From NCBI RefSeq assembly GCF_000002985.6, contig NC_003283.11, positions 5,332,001-5,396,000 of the forward strand: 64,000 nt of DNA. The letters run 5' to 3'. Position numbers and translations under genes: made by a program. The DNA comes from Caenorhabditis elegans (Eukaryota; Nematoda; Chromadorea; Rhabditida; Rhabditidae). Positions 11,978 through 22,061 of this stretch are shown in pieces; within the stretch, counting starts at the first letter, position 1; each line of letters begins with the position of its first letter. The notes under the pieces were generated by a model. It searched no databases. It saw nothing but the letters and a program-made list of their open reading frames with translations, and was not told the origin of the DNA.

Positions 11978-14493
11978 CTGTAATGAGTTGTGGTTCTATA
12001 ATTAACTGACACACCAAAAAAAAATCGAAAAAAATATTGACAGAAAGAGACAATGCAAGTGTAGCGATGTGAAAAAAGCCAAAAGTCACATTTTCTCTTT
12101 CAGATCAAAATCGGACACTGAGTCTTGCTCATATTCACTGATAGTGAGAGTTGGTCATTGTTCCCACACCCAAATGATCAAACTTGCTACTTTTTTGTGC
12201 TTTTTACATCAGTTGCACTACGGAAATAGGAAAAATATGTAAAATAGTATACATGCCACCGGAAATTGAAAAAAAAAACACTATGCTTCTACTTACCTCT
12301 TCAAGATAGTCGAAGGAAATTATTGAAGTTTTGTTCATAATGAATAATATTATAAACAGTAGCATCAATCAATATGAATAGAAGACAAAAGTATTTAAGT
12401 AGAAAATGGTCAGGTACCTGAACCCGAGAATAAGGGATAATTGCAGATGCGAAGCTGTAATTTGAAATTTTTTATTGTTTTTCTTGAATAAAAAACATTT
12501 GGAGTTACGTAACGGAGAAGCTTTCAAGGTCTAAATGGGTATCTTTTACCATTTGAGATTGTTTATATTTGATTTTTTTAAAATCTGTAGCTGAGTATTT
12601 GAGATAGATTGTCGAGATAGACTTACACCACAGCTATTTAAAAACTCTTTATTTTTGTATTTTTATAATTCTAATTTCATTTTATAAATATTTTCAAAAT
12701 TACATATTATATAATATTTACAGGTCGAACTCTAAACGTTGTTTGAAACTTTTCAAATTTTACTTAATAATGTTACAAATACGATATTTAATAATGAGAA
12801 AAAACTTTTTGAACACCCACGAAAAGGATAATCACATCAACAAGCCTAAATCAATTAAAAATACTACCTTCTAAACAGCTGAATTTTAGCTTTCTACGTC
12901 ATCAAATCGTTCGAACGATGACTGGAGGAATACTTTTCATATGCATAACTTTCTAGTAACTTCAAAAACTTGTCCGAAAAATGTTCCATTCAGTTTGGTT
13001 ACGTAACAGGTGTAAATTATGAAAAAAAGTTTATACGCGCCTAACTAATAACATTTACAAAGTGATTTGAAATTCCACCTGAAACTACAAAACGGGTTTT
13101 AAAATATCCAAACAAAGCTTTAAAAAAAACTTGAAGAAACATCAGTTTTCAGAACGCATGGAGTACCAGAAAACGTTGTTCTTATCGCCACCCATCACCC
13201 ATAATTGAATTTCCAAAAAGCCTAACACATGTTCCTGACTTAACTCAATATATTTTTTTTGTTCCAGCGTAACTTACTTTTTGTTCTCAAAAAACTTACC
13301 TAGTTAGACAACATCCGAATAACAATTTCCCACGTTTTAAAAATCCTGCATGACTAGTCTTGTCACCAATAAATAACACAGGATGATCATTTGAACCTTA
13401 ACAAAAATAAAACACCGGGATCAGATTGTGCACCTACATCAAAGTGATTTCCTGGAATCAACTTATTCGTGATCTATTGAAATAAGGAAATCAAAAAAGA
13501 TTAAATGATGCAGGTGTTTCCCGAGGACTGATCAAAGAGTTCTGAAAAAAAAAACAAGTTGCGTGTCTAATTTGTAATTTATGTGATGGATGTAATAAGG
13601 CAAACATGATTGATTGATTAACGTCCGGCACGTATGTAATTTTCATGATAACTATTGTAGAAAGCACTTTTCTAGACCACTGAGATCTTTGAATGAAGGA
13701 TTAGTTAAAATTATAGTAACTCCTTGCGAGTGTAGTAAATGCAATAAAAAGTTGCGCCAGTGGGGAAAGTGTAAAAACTACTCCTATGGTGCCAAAATGA
13801 CCGAATATCACAATAAAACTTTTCAAAAATGTTTGGAAACTTTTTTATTTACTGTCAAAAAGTGACAATTGCCCAGTTTTTGCCACTCATATTTTTGGAA
13901 GTCGACCAAAAAAAAAATGTTCCAACATGTTTTATATTTTAATTTTATTTTAATTATTTATAAAATAACATTGTAAGGGTCGAAATAAGCGAAAGTGCTT
14001 TGGATCTCATCAAAAGCTCATATTTTTCAAAATTTTGGCAAACATCCAAAACTTGGCCGAAAATTATGAAAAATCTAAAACTTTGGAGTGTTTTATTATG
14101 AGATTCGGTCGTTTTGGTTTTCTCCCCACTGGCGCTACTCCACCTCTATCAGTTTAAACTCTGTTGATTTATATTTTTAAAATTCTGAAGGCTTTAAAAA
14201 TGTTTATATAGCTGAAAAATGACATTTTTTGAATGACCAAACTGTAAACAAATAATTAATAATACTTTTTTTTAAAGTTTCTAAGATCAGATACAACAAC
14301 AACAACAACAATTCTTTTGATTTTATCAGTGAAGAAACCAAAAAAATGGTGAAAAAAAATCCCGCACTCCATTTTCTAGAACATTAGAATGTGAAAATGT
14401 TCATGATAAAATCTCTCGGATTTTCAGAAATATTTTATTTGTACAAATACATAAATTCAGTCCAATAGTTCAATATCCAGCTATAAAATTTTC
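11978..14493. other. Intergenic, repeat-bearing
   Basis: About 2.5 kb without a gene I can support. It holds a palindromic element at about 13750-14150 (listed separately) and an (AAC)n-type microsatellite at about 14295-14311 (ACAACAACAACAACAACA). The small open frame at 13614-13865 lies largely inside the repeat and is not counted as a gene. Confidence 0.6.
13750..14150. repeat. Palindromic element with GGTGGAGTAGCGCCAGTG end
   Basis: Left end near GCGCCAGTGGGGAAA (about 13754) and right end ACTGGCGCTACTCCACCT (about 14131-14149) are inverted. Internal blocks (GACCGAATATCAC... and ...GAGATTCGGTCGTTTTGG) also mirror each other, as do the Tcn-like AAAACTTTTC stretches. The 42.4 kb element has the same architecture. 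It is a non-autonomous DNA element family with no coding capacity. Confidence 0.65.
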
Positions 14494-17400
14494 CTAAATT
14501 TTGCTAAATCTGTCCGTCATAAAATCGATGAAATTTGCTGCATGTGAAAAGTCATCCGTTATATCCTCTTTAAGCTTCACCTAAAAATTGTATGTAGGAT
14601 AGATACATGAAGTGAATTTCAAACCTGCGCCAGCTCACTGAGAACATCCAAAAAGTTTTCAGACCGGATAACATGTCTCCCGCGAATATCACCAATAGAA
14701 TTCCGCTTTTCAGTTGGCGAGGTTTTTATTCCACTCAATGGGTTATCAAATTCTTTTGAAGAGGGTGGTACATGGGGCGGAATTGTCCAAATTCCGTAGG
14801 CTGGTATCATTGGAACTTTGTTTGCTTTCATTAACATATCCGGATAGATAGGAGTTAGGTTAACCACAATTTTTGGGGTGGATGTTGTCGGTGGAAGTGT
14901 AGTTGTGGTGCTAGTACTAGTTGAAGTTGTATATGTTGTCGTAGTAGGTTCAGTTGTTGTAGATGTAACGGGTACTGGTGTAGTAGTTGTTGTAGTAGTT
15001 GTAGAACTAGATGTGGTTGGAACTAGTGTAGTTGCACTTGTTGTCGTAGATGTGGTCGTGGGGCATGGCACTGGAGTTGTTGTGAATATTGTAGTTTTTG
15101 GTTCTTTCGTTGACTTCACTCGATGTTTTGTCCAATAAGAAGGTCTAATAACTGGTGGTGATGTCACATTCTCAATGTCTGAAAACAATTGATTCGAGAT
15201 GATGTCCCCTTGATATTCCCAACCGTATTTCCCCTTTCCAGCCCTCATTCTATTAGGCGTATACATTCTTCGATAGCTGATCTCATTATCTTGTTTCCCC
15301 TCCTCGCTAACGTTTGCCTAAAAATATTCAATTTTGGCACTACACTCTTTCCTCCATCTCACCTCTTCTTCAGATGACTTTGCCATCACGTTGGATTTCA
15401 TTCTTGCAGCCAGATTCTGGAAGGAAAATACATGTTGTTTGGATTTTCCCAAACGGATATTCTCACCGGGTATCTCATGCAACAAGTAAATGCGGCACAT
15501 TGCACGTAGCCAGCCAAACACTGACAATTGAAGCTATTGCATCGGACTTGCTGTGGAGGAATTATGAGGCAATCGACGTGGCAGGATGGCATACTGGAAC
15601 ATAAATTATTGATTAAATGAAAATATTCAATTAAATTTTTTTCGAATTTTATATTTAGACGTTTTGAAAATTCGAAAAAAATTTTATGGGATTGTACGAA
15701 TTTAGGAGGTTGGCTGAGCTAAATGCCTTTATTTACCTGCCTGAGACCTGCCGACCTTTTTCCTTCAATTTGACATAAATTTACTTAAAAATTTACTAAA
15801 TTTACTAAAGTACTAACTTTCTGATAGCAATCAATTTAATGAAAGTCAAATAACGAGATGAAAAAAGTTCTTAAATATGTGTTTTAGCAGAAGATCTGCA
15901 AGGCACGCATTTTGGCGCCTATATGGAAGAAATTTTCAGTTACATAAAAAATCATACCAATCTGGACGGCAACTTGGCTCCAAAATGTGGTTGTAGAACT
16001 GTGACTCATGCATATATTGAAGTCTAGCAACACATTGCTGACTACAATGAGGTTGGCAGGCCGGAGAGCATTGTGCCTGTGGTGCGGGATGTACAACTAA
16101 AACCAGGGGATGCGGTGGGCTTGGTGAGCCTGAAAAAAAAAATTTATTATTTTTTTACCCCTTCTACTGTACCTGGTAGCACGCTTGCTTGGATCGTAGT
16201 GGTAGGTGCTGCAAATGGTCTCCTCGGTTCACAGCATTCATTTCCACACCAGCCATCCATGCAGCTCATTGATGCCTAACGGTTTTAGATGTTTGAAGTT
16301 TTAATAAATATATATCAAACCTGAAAAAATCCACGGTGAGGTTCGATTGGAAATCTTGGCATTCCGTATAGATTCTTCTTCGATGCAATTTTCATCACTT
16401 CTTCTTTAGTCGGTTCAAGAACTACCGGTTGAGGAATTGGTAATGGAACTAATGTCGGGAAATTTGGATTAATGTGCATTTGAGGTGATATTTGTAAATT
16501 TGGAGGCGCTGTTGGAATATTAGGTTCTTGTAGAATTGGGTTAAGAAGTTGTGTTAATATTGAAGAGCCAAAGTTTTGAGACATATGTGGTGGGAGTAAT
16601 GAAGAATTTGAAGTAAACATCGGAGATGACTGAGAAACTGGTACTTCAGTTTCCAAAAGTCTTGGAAAATTTGGAGATGGCTGGTAATGTTGTCGTACTG
16701 GAGATCGGAAGATTTGACGATTTTCAGTTGGAAAATGAGAAATCCGAGAAGGATATGGTGGAGTTGTCAGGATTGGAGTTTGTGTAGTTGAGTAGATGTC
16801 AATTGGTTGATAAGATGTTTCCGAATAAGTTACAGGTTTGATGATAAGAGGCGGCTGGATTCGGACTTGATGAAAAAATCGTTTTACTGGAGCTGAAATT
16901 CAAAATAGGTATAGTTTTTGAAACTGATGTGATAAATCAGAAAATTTTTTAAAAATAATCTCCTACAACTGCTAGGTATTTTCCAATATTTAGATTCTTG
17001 GCCAAGTTTTGTCAAAAAAATATTAGCTAGTTCAACAGGTGGCCAAACTTAGGCAAAGCTTAGGCAACAGGTAAGAAAGAGTTGAGCAATATTTTGGCAA
17101 GTTTAAAACCACACGAGAGAAGTTTGTTCAACATTTAAATTTGGGCAAAGCTTAAACTAGGTCTTGCCTAGTTTATAACTAAACTTCAAAAGCAAAAGTG
17201 TTGAGTTAAAAACACTATTCAATCTCTAAAAAGTTAAAAAAAGGCAAGCTACTAGATTTGACTACAAACTAGTGAGTTTTAAAATAGTTACAAAAGTTAT
17301 CTGAAACCCTCACCTGTATTGTAGTTTCTTGGAGGACTTTGAACTTGAGTGACTTGAAAATTATTCAAATTTCCATTTCGATAATCTGATTTTCCTAGAG

Positions 17401-17571
17401 CCCAATTACTGTATTTTTCCGCAATATTTGAAACTCTATTTACTACCTGAAAATTTCCTGTGAACACAATAAAATTTTAAAAAAACGAACCGAATGATCT
17501 TGTTCAACTTTTTGTGCATTTATTGAAGCAGCAAAAAATATTACGAATTTAGTCGCACTGATAAAGCTCAT
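14494..17571 (-). CDS. Secreted Cys-rich and Thr-rich protein
   Basis: Nine exons on the minus strand: 17571-17491, 17446-17314, 16892-16321, 16275-16173, 16129-15958, 15593-15467, 15416-15363, 15317-14625 and 14580-14494. All phases are consistent and give 673 residues. A signal peptide is likely (MSFISATKFVIFFAASINAQ). Residues about 70-260 are rich in Pro, Gln and Ser. A Cys-rich core follows with CMDGWCGNECC, then CSPACQPHCSQQC and SCRPDCMPSCHVDC, that is, repeated C-x3-C spacing, then CQCLAGYVQC and CC. The C-terminal third has a long Thr/Ser run (mucin-like, O-glycosylation expected) and a basic linker. No enzyme domain is seen. An extracellular matrix or cuticle-associated role is possible but only inferred. 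I do not recognise a named family beyond nematode C-x3-C secreted proteins. Confidence 0.85.
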
Positions 17572-18742
17572 AATTCACTGATTTGGAAAACGTTGAATAT
17601 CAAAATGTGCCCGTTCAACTTTTGACACATTCATTTATTATTTGTTCAAATATCTTTTCGCCTCTCTCCAAATTATCTAATGAATGACAGAATATGCGTG
17701 CGTCTCCTTTAATGTTTGTATTTGGATTTGCGTAATCATTACGATTTATCTTATTACATGATCGAGGTAGAGATATTTGGAAAAGGTTGAATAATTATTG
17801 AATTTTGGGAATATGAAGGTGGAGTAGCACCTATGGATTTTTTGCCCTAAATGACAGAATCATTGTACCAAATCTAACCGTATCACCCTAATGTATAGCA
17901 TTTTTCTAATTTTATTTTCAATTTTGCGATAAATAAAAAGACTGAATCAATTTAGAACTCTCGTGCAAATGAATAACCTAGGGGTTTTAAAATTATTGCA
18001 TTTTCTGACTATGTTAATTTATTTATTAATTTGATCTTTTTTTGCGGAAAAAATTATAAAACCTTGTCAATTTATGTTTTTCAAATCAAAAATCAAAGAT
18101 AACATAAACAAAAACCAATTAATATAAGGTAAAATGCAAAAATGCCAAAAACTAGAGAATTCATTAATGCCGGAATTCAACCTTTTTTCATGTTTGTTTT
18201 TGAAATTAAAAAAAAAATGTTTTAACTTCTAAACATAATGTTTGTTCAAATTAACCGAAACTTTGACATTTCCAAAAATTTCCAAAAATTTCAACTTTTA
18301 TTATATATTGTCATATTTTGATTATTCGAAAAAATACCCTCTTGTGTAACTTTTCCTCCAATAATCTAAGTTTTCCAGATTCCAGTTTTTCAAAAACGCA
18401 ACGGGACAAAAACATGACTAACTTCCGAGTATGATTGAAAAGTGATTCATAAAATCTTGAAAAAAAAAAGTTTTTTTAAACCTTTTTTAATCTTTGAAAA
18501 AAATCTAAATATATTCTCTTGATTTCATAGTCGACTAAATTCTAGTATGTGTTCGATGTTCCCAGTTTACACATTCTTGACCACAGCTAAAAGTGATCAA
18601 GCATTCTCACGATCACCACGTGCTGCTGCACAATCCGCTGACGAAAAAATTCCAAAAGAATTGCAAACATTGTCATTCTTTTCATTTTTGTTTCGGAATC
18701 AAGACACAGACTTTATTTTTAAGCAAAAATATCATTTACAAA
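17572..18742. other. Intergenic, no gene seen
   Basis: Upstream region of the Cys-rich gene and downstream region of the MSP-domain gene, both on the minus strand. A single GGTGGAGTAGCACC motif at about 17819 matches the end of the palindromic repeat family seen at 13.75 and 42.4 kb. Otherwise AT-rich with nothing recognisable. Confidence 0.5.
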
Positions 18743-19513
18743 CTAATTAGCCTTTTCGAATTTTGCAAGTACAGCTGTAATCTTCTCAAAGCGTGTCGAG
18801 AGATTCTTTCTGACGATCAGAGCGTCTTCACGGAGAAAGTATTCGGATCGATACTGCTTGTCGGTTCCATCTGGAGGATTTGTGTAGATGATAGTGATAC
18901 GGTCGTTTTGCTGAAAATTTTGAAAATTTTAATAAATGAAACATTGCGGCTACGTGTAATTGCTTCCAACTTTTTATCAATCGGGTAAGCTTGCATAGTC
19001 ATACGTTTCACAACGATTTTAAAATAAATTTTGAAATTTAAAATTTAAAACATCAACTTCCTTCTTGATCGATAAAAAGTGGGAGATATTTCCACGTAGG
19101 CCCATATTGCCGGGTTTTGAATTTTCGGCAATTTCGACAATTTTCTTTTTTGAGTTTTGGGCAGTTTTAATTTGAAAAATTAAAATTTTTCAACGGAATA
19201 CATTTCTACGCTCCGAAATGTATAGAAAGTTAAAGTTTTATACTACAATTCTCCTTTTTTGGCAAATCTTCTAATTGCCGAAAACTCAACCACCCTTGCG
19301 CTCATGCCTTTCCCCACTTACATCCTTTCCATCACACTTCACTGTGAAAAGAGCCGCTTCATTTGGATCCAGAACTCCTGTCGGAGTACTTGTTGCTTTT
19401 TTAAGCGCCGTGCTCACTCCAAACACAATACGTCTCCCGGAATTGTTCAGCAATTTGATGTGTCCAGATTGCTGAGTGATTTGCAGTTCTCTCGGAGACA
19501 AGTCGGTTGCCAA
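18743..19513 (-). CDS. Major Sperm Protein (MSP) domain protein, start not found
   Basis: Two exons on the minus strand: 19513-19322 and 18910-18743 (TAG), joined in phase 0. The frame matches the MSP fold in order: HIKLLNNSGRRIVFGVST, then GVLDPNEAALFTVKCDG, then NDRITIIYTNPPDGTDKQYR, and VRKNLSTRFEK. MSP-domain proteins form filaments or signals in nematode sperm, or act as adaptors elsewhere. The protein end is extended by about ten residues past the usual MSP C-terminus. No in-frame ATG exists: the frame is closed by TGA just before the codon at 19513 (a TTG), with no good acceptor between. A duplicated block of about 30 bases lies immediately upstream. It could have an unseen first exon, or be a 5'-truncated pseudogene. 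Confidence 0.65.
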
Positions 19514-19514
19514 T

Positions 19515-19575
19515 TGTCAGAAGAATGACCATTTCTGATACATCGTCAGAAGAATGACCATTTCTGATACACGCT
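19515..19575. repeat. 30-base tandem duplication
   Basis: The block GTCAGAAGAATGACCATTTC TGATACA occurs twice in direct succession just upstream of the MSP-domain frame. Replication slippage or a local duplication is the simplest explanation. Confidence 0.85.
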
Positions 19576-19782
19576 TGACCACGGGCGACCACGTGAGTTG
19601 AAATTTTGTTTCGCAAAATTTTGGGAACAAAGTTCAAATTAAAGAATGAAGGGTACAATGTGCCAAACACGTTGTTTTTCGTCTCACGCTACTGCATTTA
19701 TCCATTTCGTTTCCTTTTTTCTTTGTTTACGTCTTTTGTTTCATTCTAACAAGGTTCACACTAAACATTGAACATTTTCAGG

Positions 19783-21067
19783 ATGATTGAAGTTATCGTT
19801 CTGATGATTTACTATGCCATCCTTGGAGCATTCGGAATAGTCCTGAATGGTCTTCTTTTGCTTTTAGCAATATTCCGATCTCCGTCTCAAATCAAAACCT
19901 ACCGAATTCTAATCATCAACTTTGCACTCACGGATATGTTTTCCTCATTTCTAATGATGTTCTGTGCACCAAGGTAAGACCTAGTTTTTTACAACTTCAT
20001 GCAGAAAAACATAAATCTCGACAAGGGTGGCAAATCGAGAGAACTAGTTTTTTCCGAAAACCGTCCGGTTTTGACAGCGGGCAGAACGTCCGGATAAGAG
20101 AAAATCCGAAGTCTGTGCCCTAAACCGGGATAACTTTGCAAACTTAAACTTTGAATTAGTTTAAATATTTTTTTTTTTGAAAATTTCAAGAAAATCTAGA
20201 AACCCCTTAAAGCCAAGTGAATAAATTTTCAGAATCATACCACTCGACTATGCCATGGCCCATATATTTTATGGGCTTTGTCACTTTGGACATCCATTTT
20301 TATGTTACGCATCCTGGAGTGCACTTCTTCATTTATTCATACATTCAATGTGGTCACTACTCTTATCATTTGCATATCGTAACTATATACTCTCATCTGC
20401 TCCCCCATCTACGTGGAAAGTATTCATGTTCAGTGTTTTTATATACATTCCATCATTCACTCAGTTCATTGTGCTAATGTTCACCGCCGCGGATCCTTAT
20501 TTGATTTTTGGAATGTTGAAATCAAAGTTCCCAGATTATACATTTGAAATTTCAACTGTTACGGGAATATCCGATGCATTATCTCCAGCTGCTACATTTT
20601 CAATCCTAAACATGACAGTTCCAGTTTTTGCGATTTACACTGCAATCCTTGTATTTCGAAGGAAAATTCTTTGCCGTCTCGGGAAAAACACCGAGAATTT
20701 ACGTTCTGAAACAAAATCCATCCACAAGCAACTGTTGAGAGCATTGACGCTGCAAGCTTGTCTTCCAGTTTTATTTGTTGGCGGAGTATTCTGCTTTTTT
20801 ATCCAAGCAATCCGGCTGATTACCCACCCAATTTTTGAATGTCTGATATGTGCAATTCCTGCTCCAATCCCACTTTTATCATCTATTATTTCACTTTACC
20901 ATATCCGACCCTATCGCCGGGAAATCTTGCGTATCTTTACAAGAGTAACCATTCCTATTCCACAAATTGAACCGGCTTCTTCTGCAGTTGCTCTCGCTGC
21001 TAAACATAAAATTTCTGTACTTAGCATGGGGAGGTTACATCGATTAAGTGTTCCCAACAATTCTTAA
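19783..21067 (+). CDS. Srd-type chemoreceptor
   Basis: Two exons, 19783-19973 and 20233-21067, encode 341 residues. The ATG sits one base after a TTTTCAG, which suggests an SL1 trans-splice acceptor. Seven hydrophobic segments are visible. Srd hallmarks are SPSQIKTYRILIINFALTD after the first segment, RIIPLDYA at the exon junction, a long extracellular loop after the fourth segment, KSIHKQLLRALTLQACLPVL leading into the sixth segment, and PIPLLSSIISLYHIRPYRRE at the seventh. Srd receptors are orphan nematode chemoreceptors belonging to the Str superfamily. The neighbouring MSP-domain gene is divergent and the nuclear receptor is convergent with it. One intron only, fewer than many relatives. 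Confidence 0.9.
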
Positions 21068-22061
21068 AAATTTGAAAGTTTGTTAATTTTGAGACAAATA
21101 AAGTTAATATAAAATAACGATTGTTTGTAAAAAGTCAGTCAACAATTATTTTTATGAAAGCGCTGCATTGCATAAAAAGTAAATACGTAGTACTATATGT
21201 TAATTGGGTCTCAAAAGACCCTTTACTATATTTCTGATCATTTTGTTAGTTGGTCATTTGTTTTCCAGATGTGTATTTTTTGAGATACGCCAGTTTGAAA
21301 ATACTCAGTTCAGAGAGTTTTGAAGGTTATTTCATTTTTAGATCGAAAGCCACCATCAACTCCAGTGCATCCTTGTCTGACACGTCTGATACTACGGCAG
21401 CCTTTTCGTGTCCTATCAAAATTAATATAAATTAAAACATGACTCAGCTACTACTAATTGTTGCCCGAAACGTTGTGTACAGATTGAAAGATTGTAAATA
21501 TGTATACCCTTTGAAGAAATGAACAAATTGAGTATATGTGCCTTTGATGTATTCTTGAAATACGGTCCTTGTACGTGCCTCTTGACTGATGTAGAAAACG
21601 AGTAGACAATGAGCAAAAGATAGGCAATGAGAAAGAGTAGGCAATGAGAAAAGGTAGTCAACGAGCAACAAGTAGGCAATGAGAACAGGAAGGCAATGAG
21701 CACAGGTAGTCAATGAGAAAGAGATAGACAAAGAGCAAGGGTAGTCAATGAGCAAGGGTAGACAATGAGAACAGGTAGTCAATGATTTTGGAGTCAATGA
21801 GTATTTGCCATGAATATATTTCTAACCGACCACAAACGCCTTTTCTGAAGATCACTTGAAAATTTCTACATGAAGTTTTTTTTTTAACTTGAACTCAAAT
21901 TTTGAGCTTCGAATTAACAAAAAAAATTAATAGTACAACGTTTTATGGTATGAGAAAAATGAATTGTTGGGAAATTGCAAAAAAAAAAGAAAAAAAAGAA
22001 CACACCAAAAGAAAACACAAAAACACAGTATATATTCAAAAAATACAAAAAAAAAGAAAAA
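21068..22061. other. Intergenic with minisatellite
   Basis: Shared 3' flank of the Srd gene and the nuclear receptor. It contains the tandem array at about 21600-21800 and long A-rich stretches near 21960-22060. No coding sequence is supported. Confidence 0.6.
21600..21800. repeat. Minisatellite, about 18-20 base unit
   Basis: About ten imperfect head-to-tail copies of a unit like GTAGGCAATGAGAACAG / GTAGTCAATGAGCAAGG. The CAATGAG core is the best conserved part and copies vary in the linker. Long open frames on the minus strand here are repeat artefacts. Confidence 0.9.

Noticed and set aside
14878-15138. Long Val-rich open frame on the plus strand
   Set aside because: It is the antisense shadow of the Thr-rich coding tract of the minus-strand secreted gene.
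15890-15931. A candidate extra exon after ATATAG in the Cys-rich gene
   Set aside because: It ends at a stop, and skipping it joins SCRPD to CMPSCHVDC in phase, restoring the C-x3-C pattern.
21422-21797. Two overlapping Leu/Ser-rich minus-strand frames resembling membrane proteins
   Set aside because: They arise from the CAATGAG minisatellite read on the opposite strand; the periodicity explains the composition.
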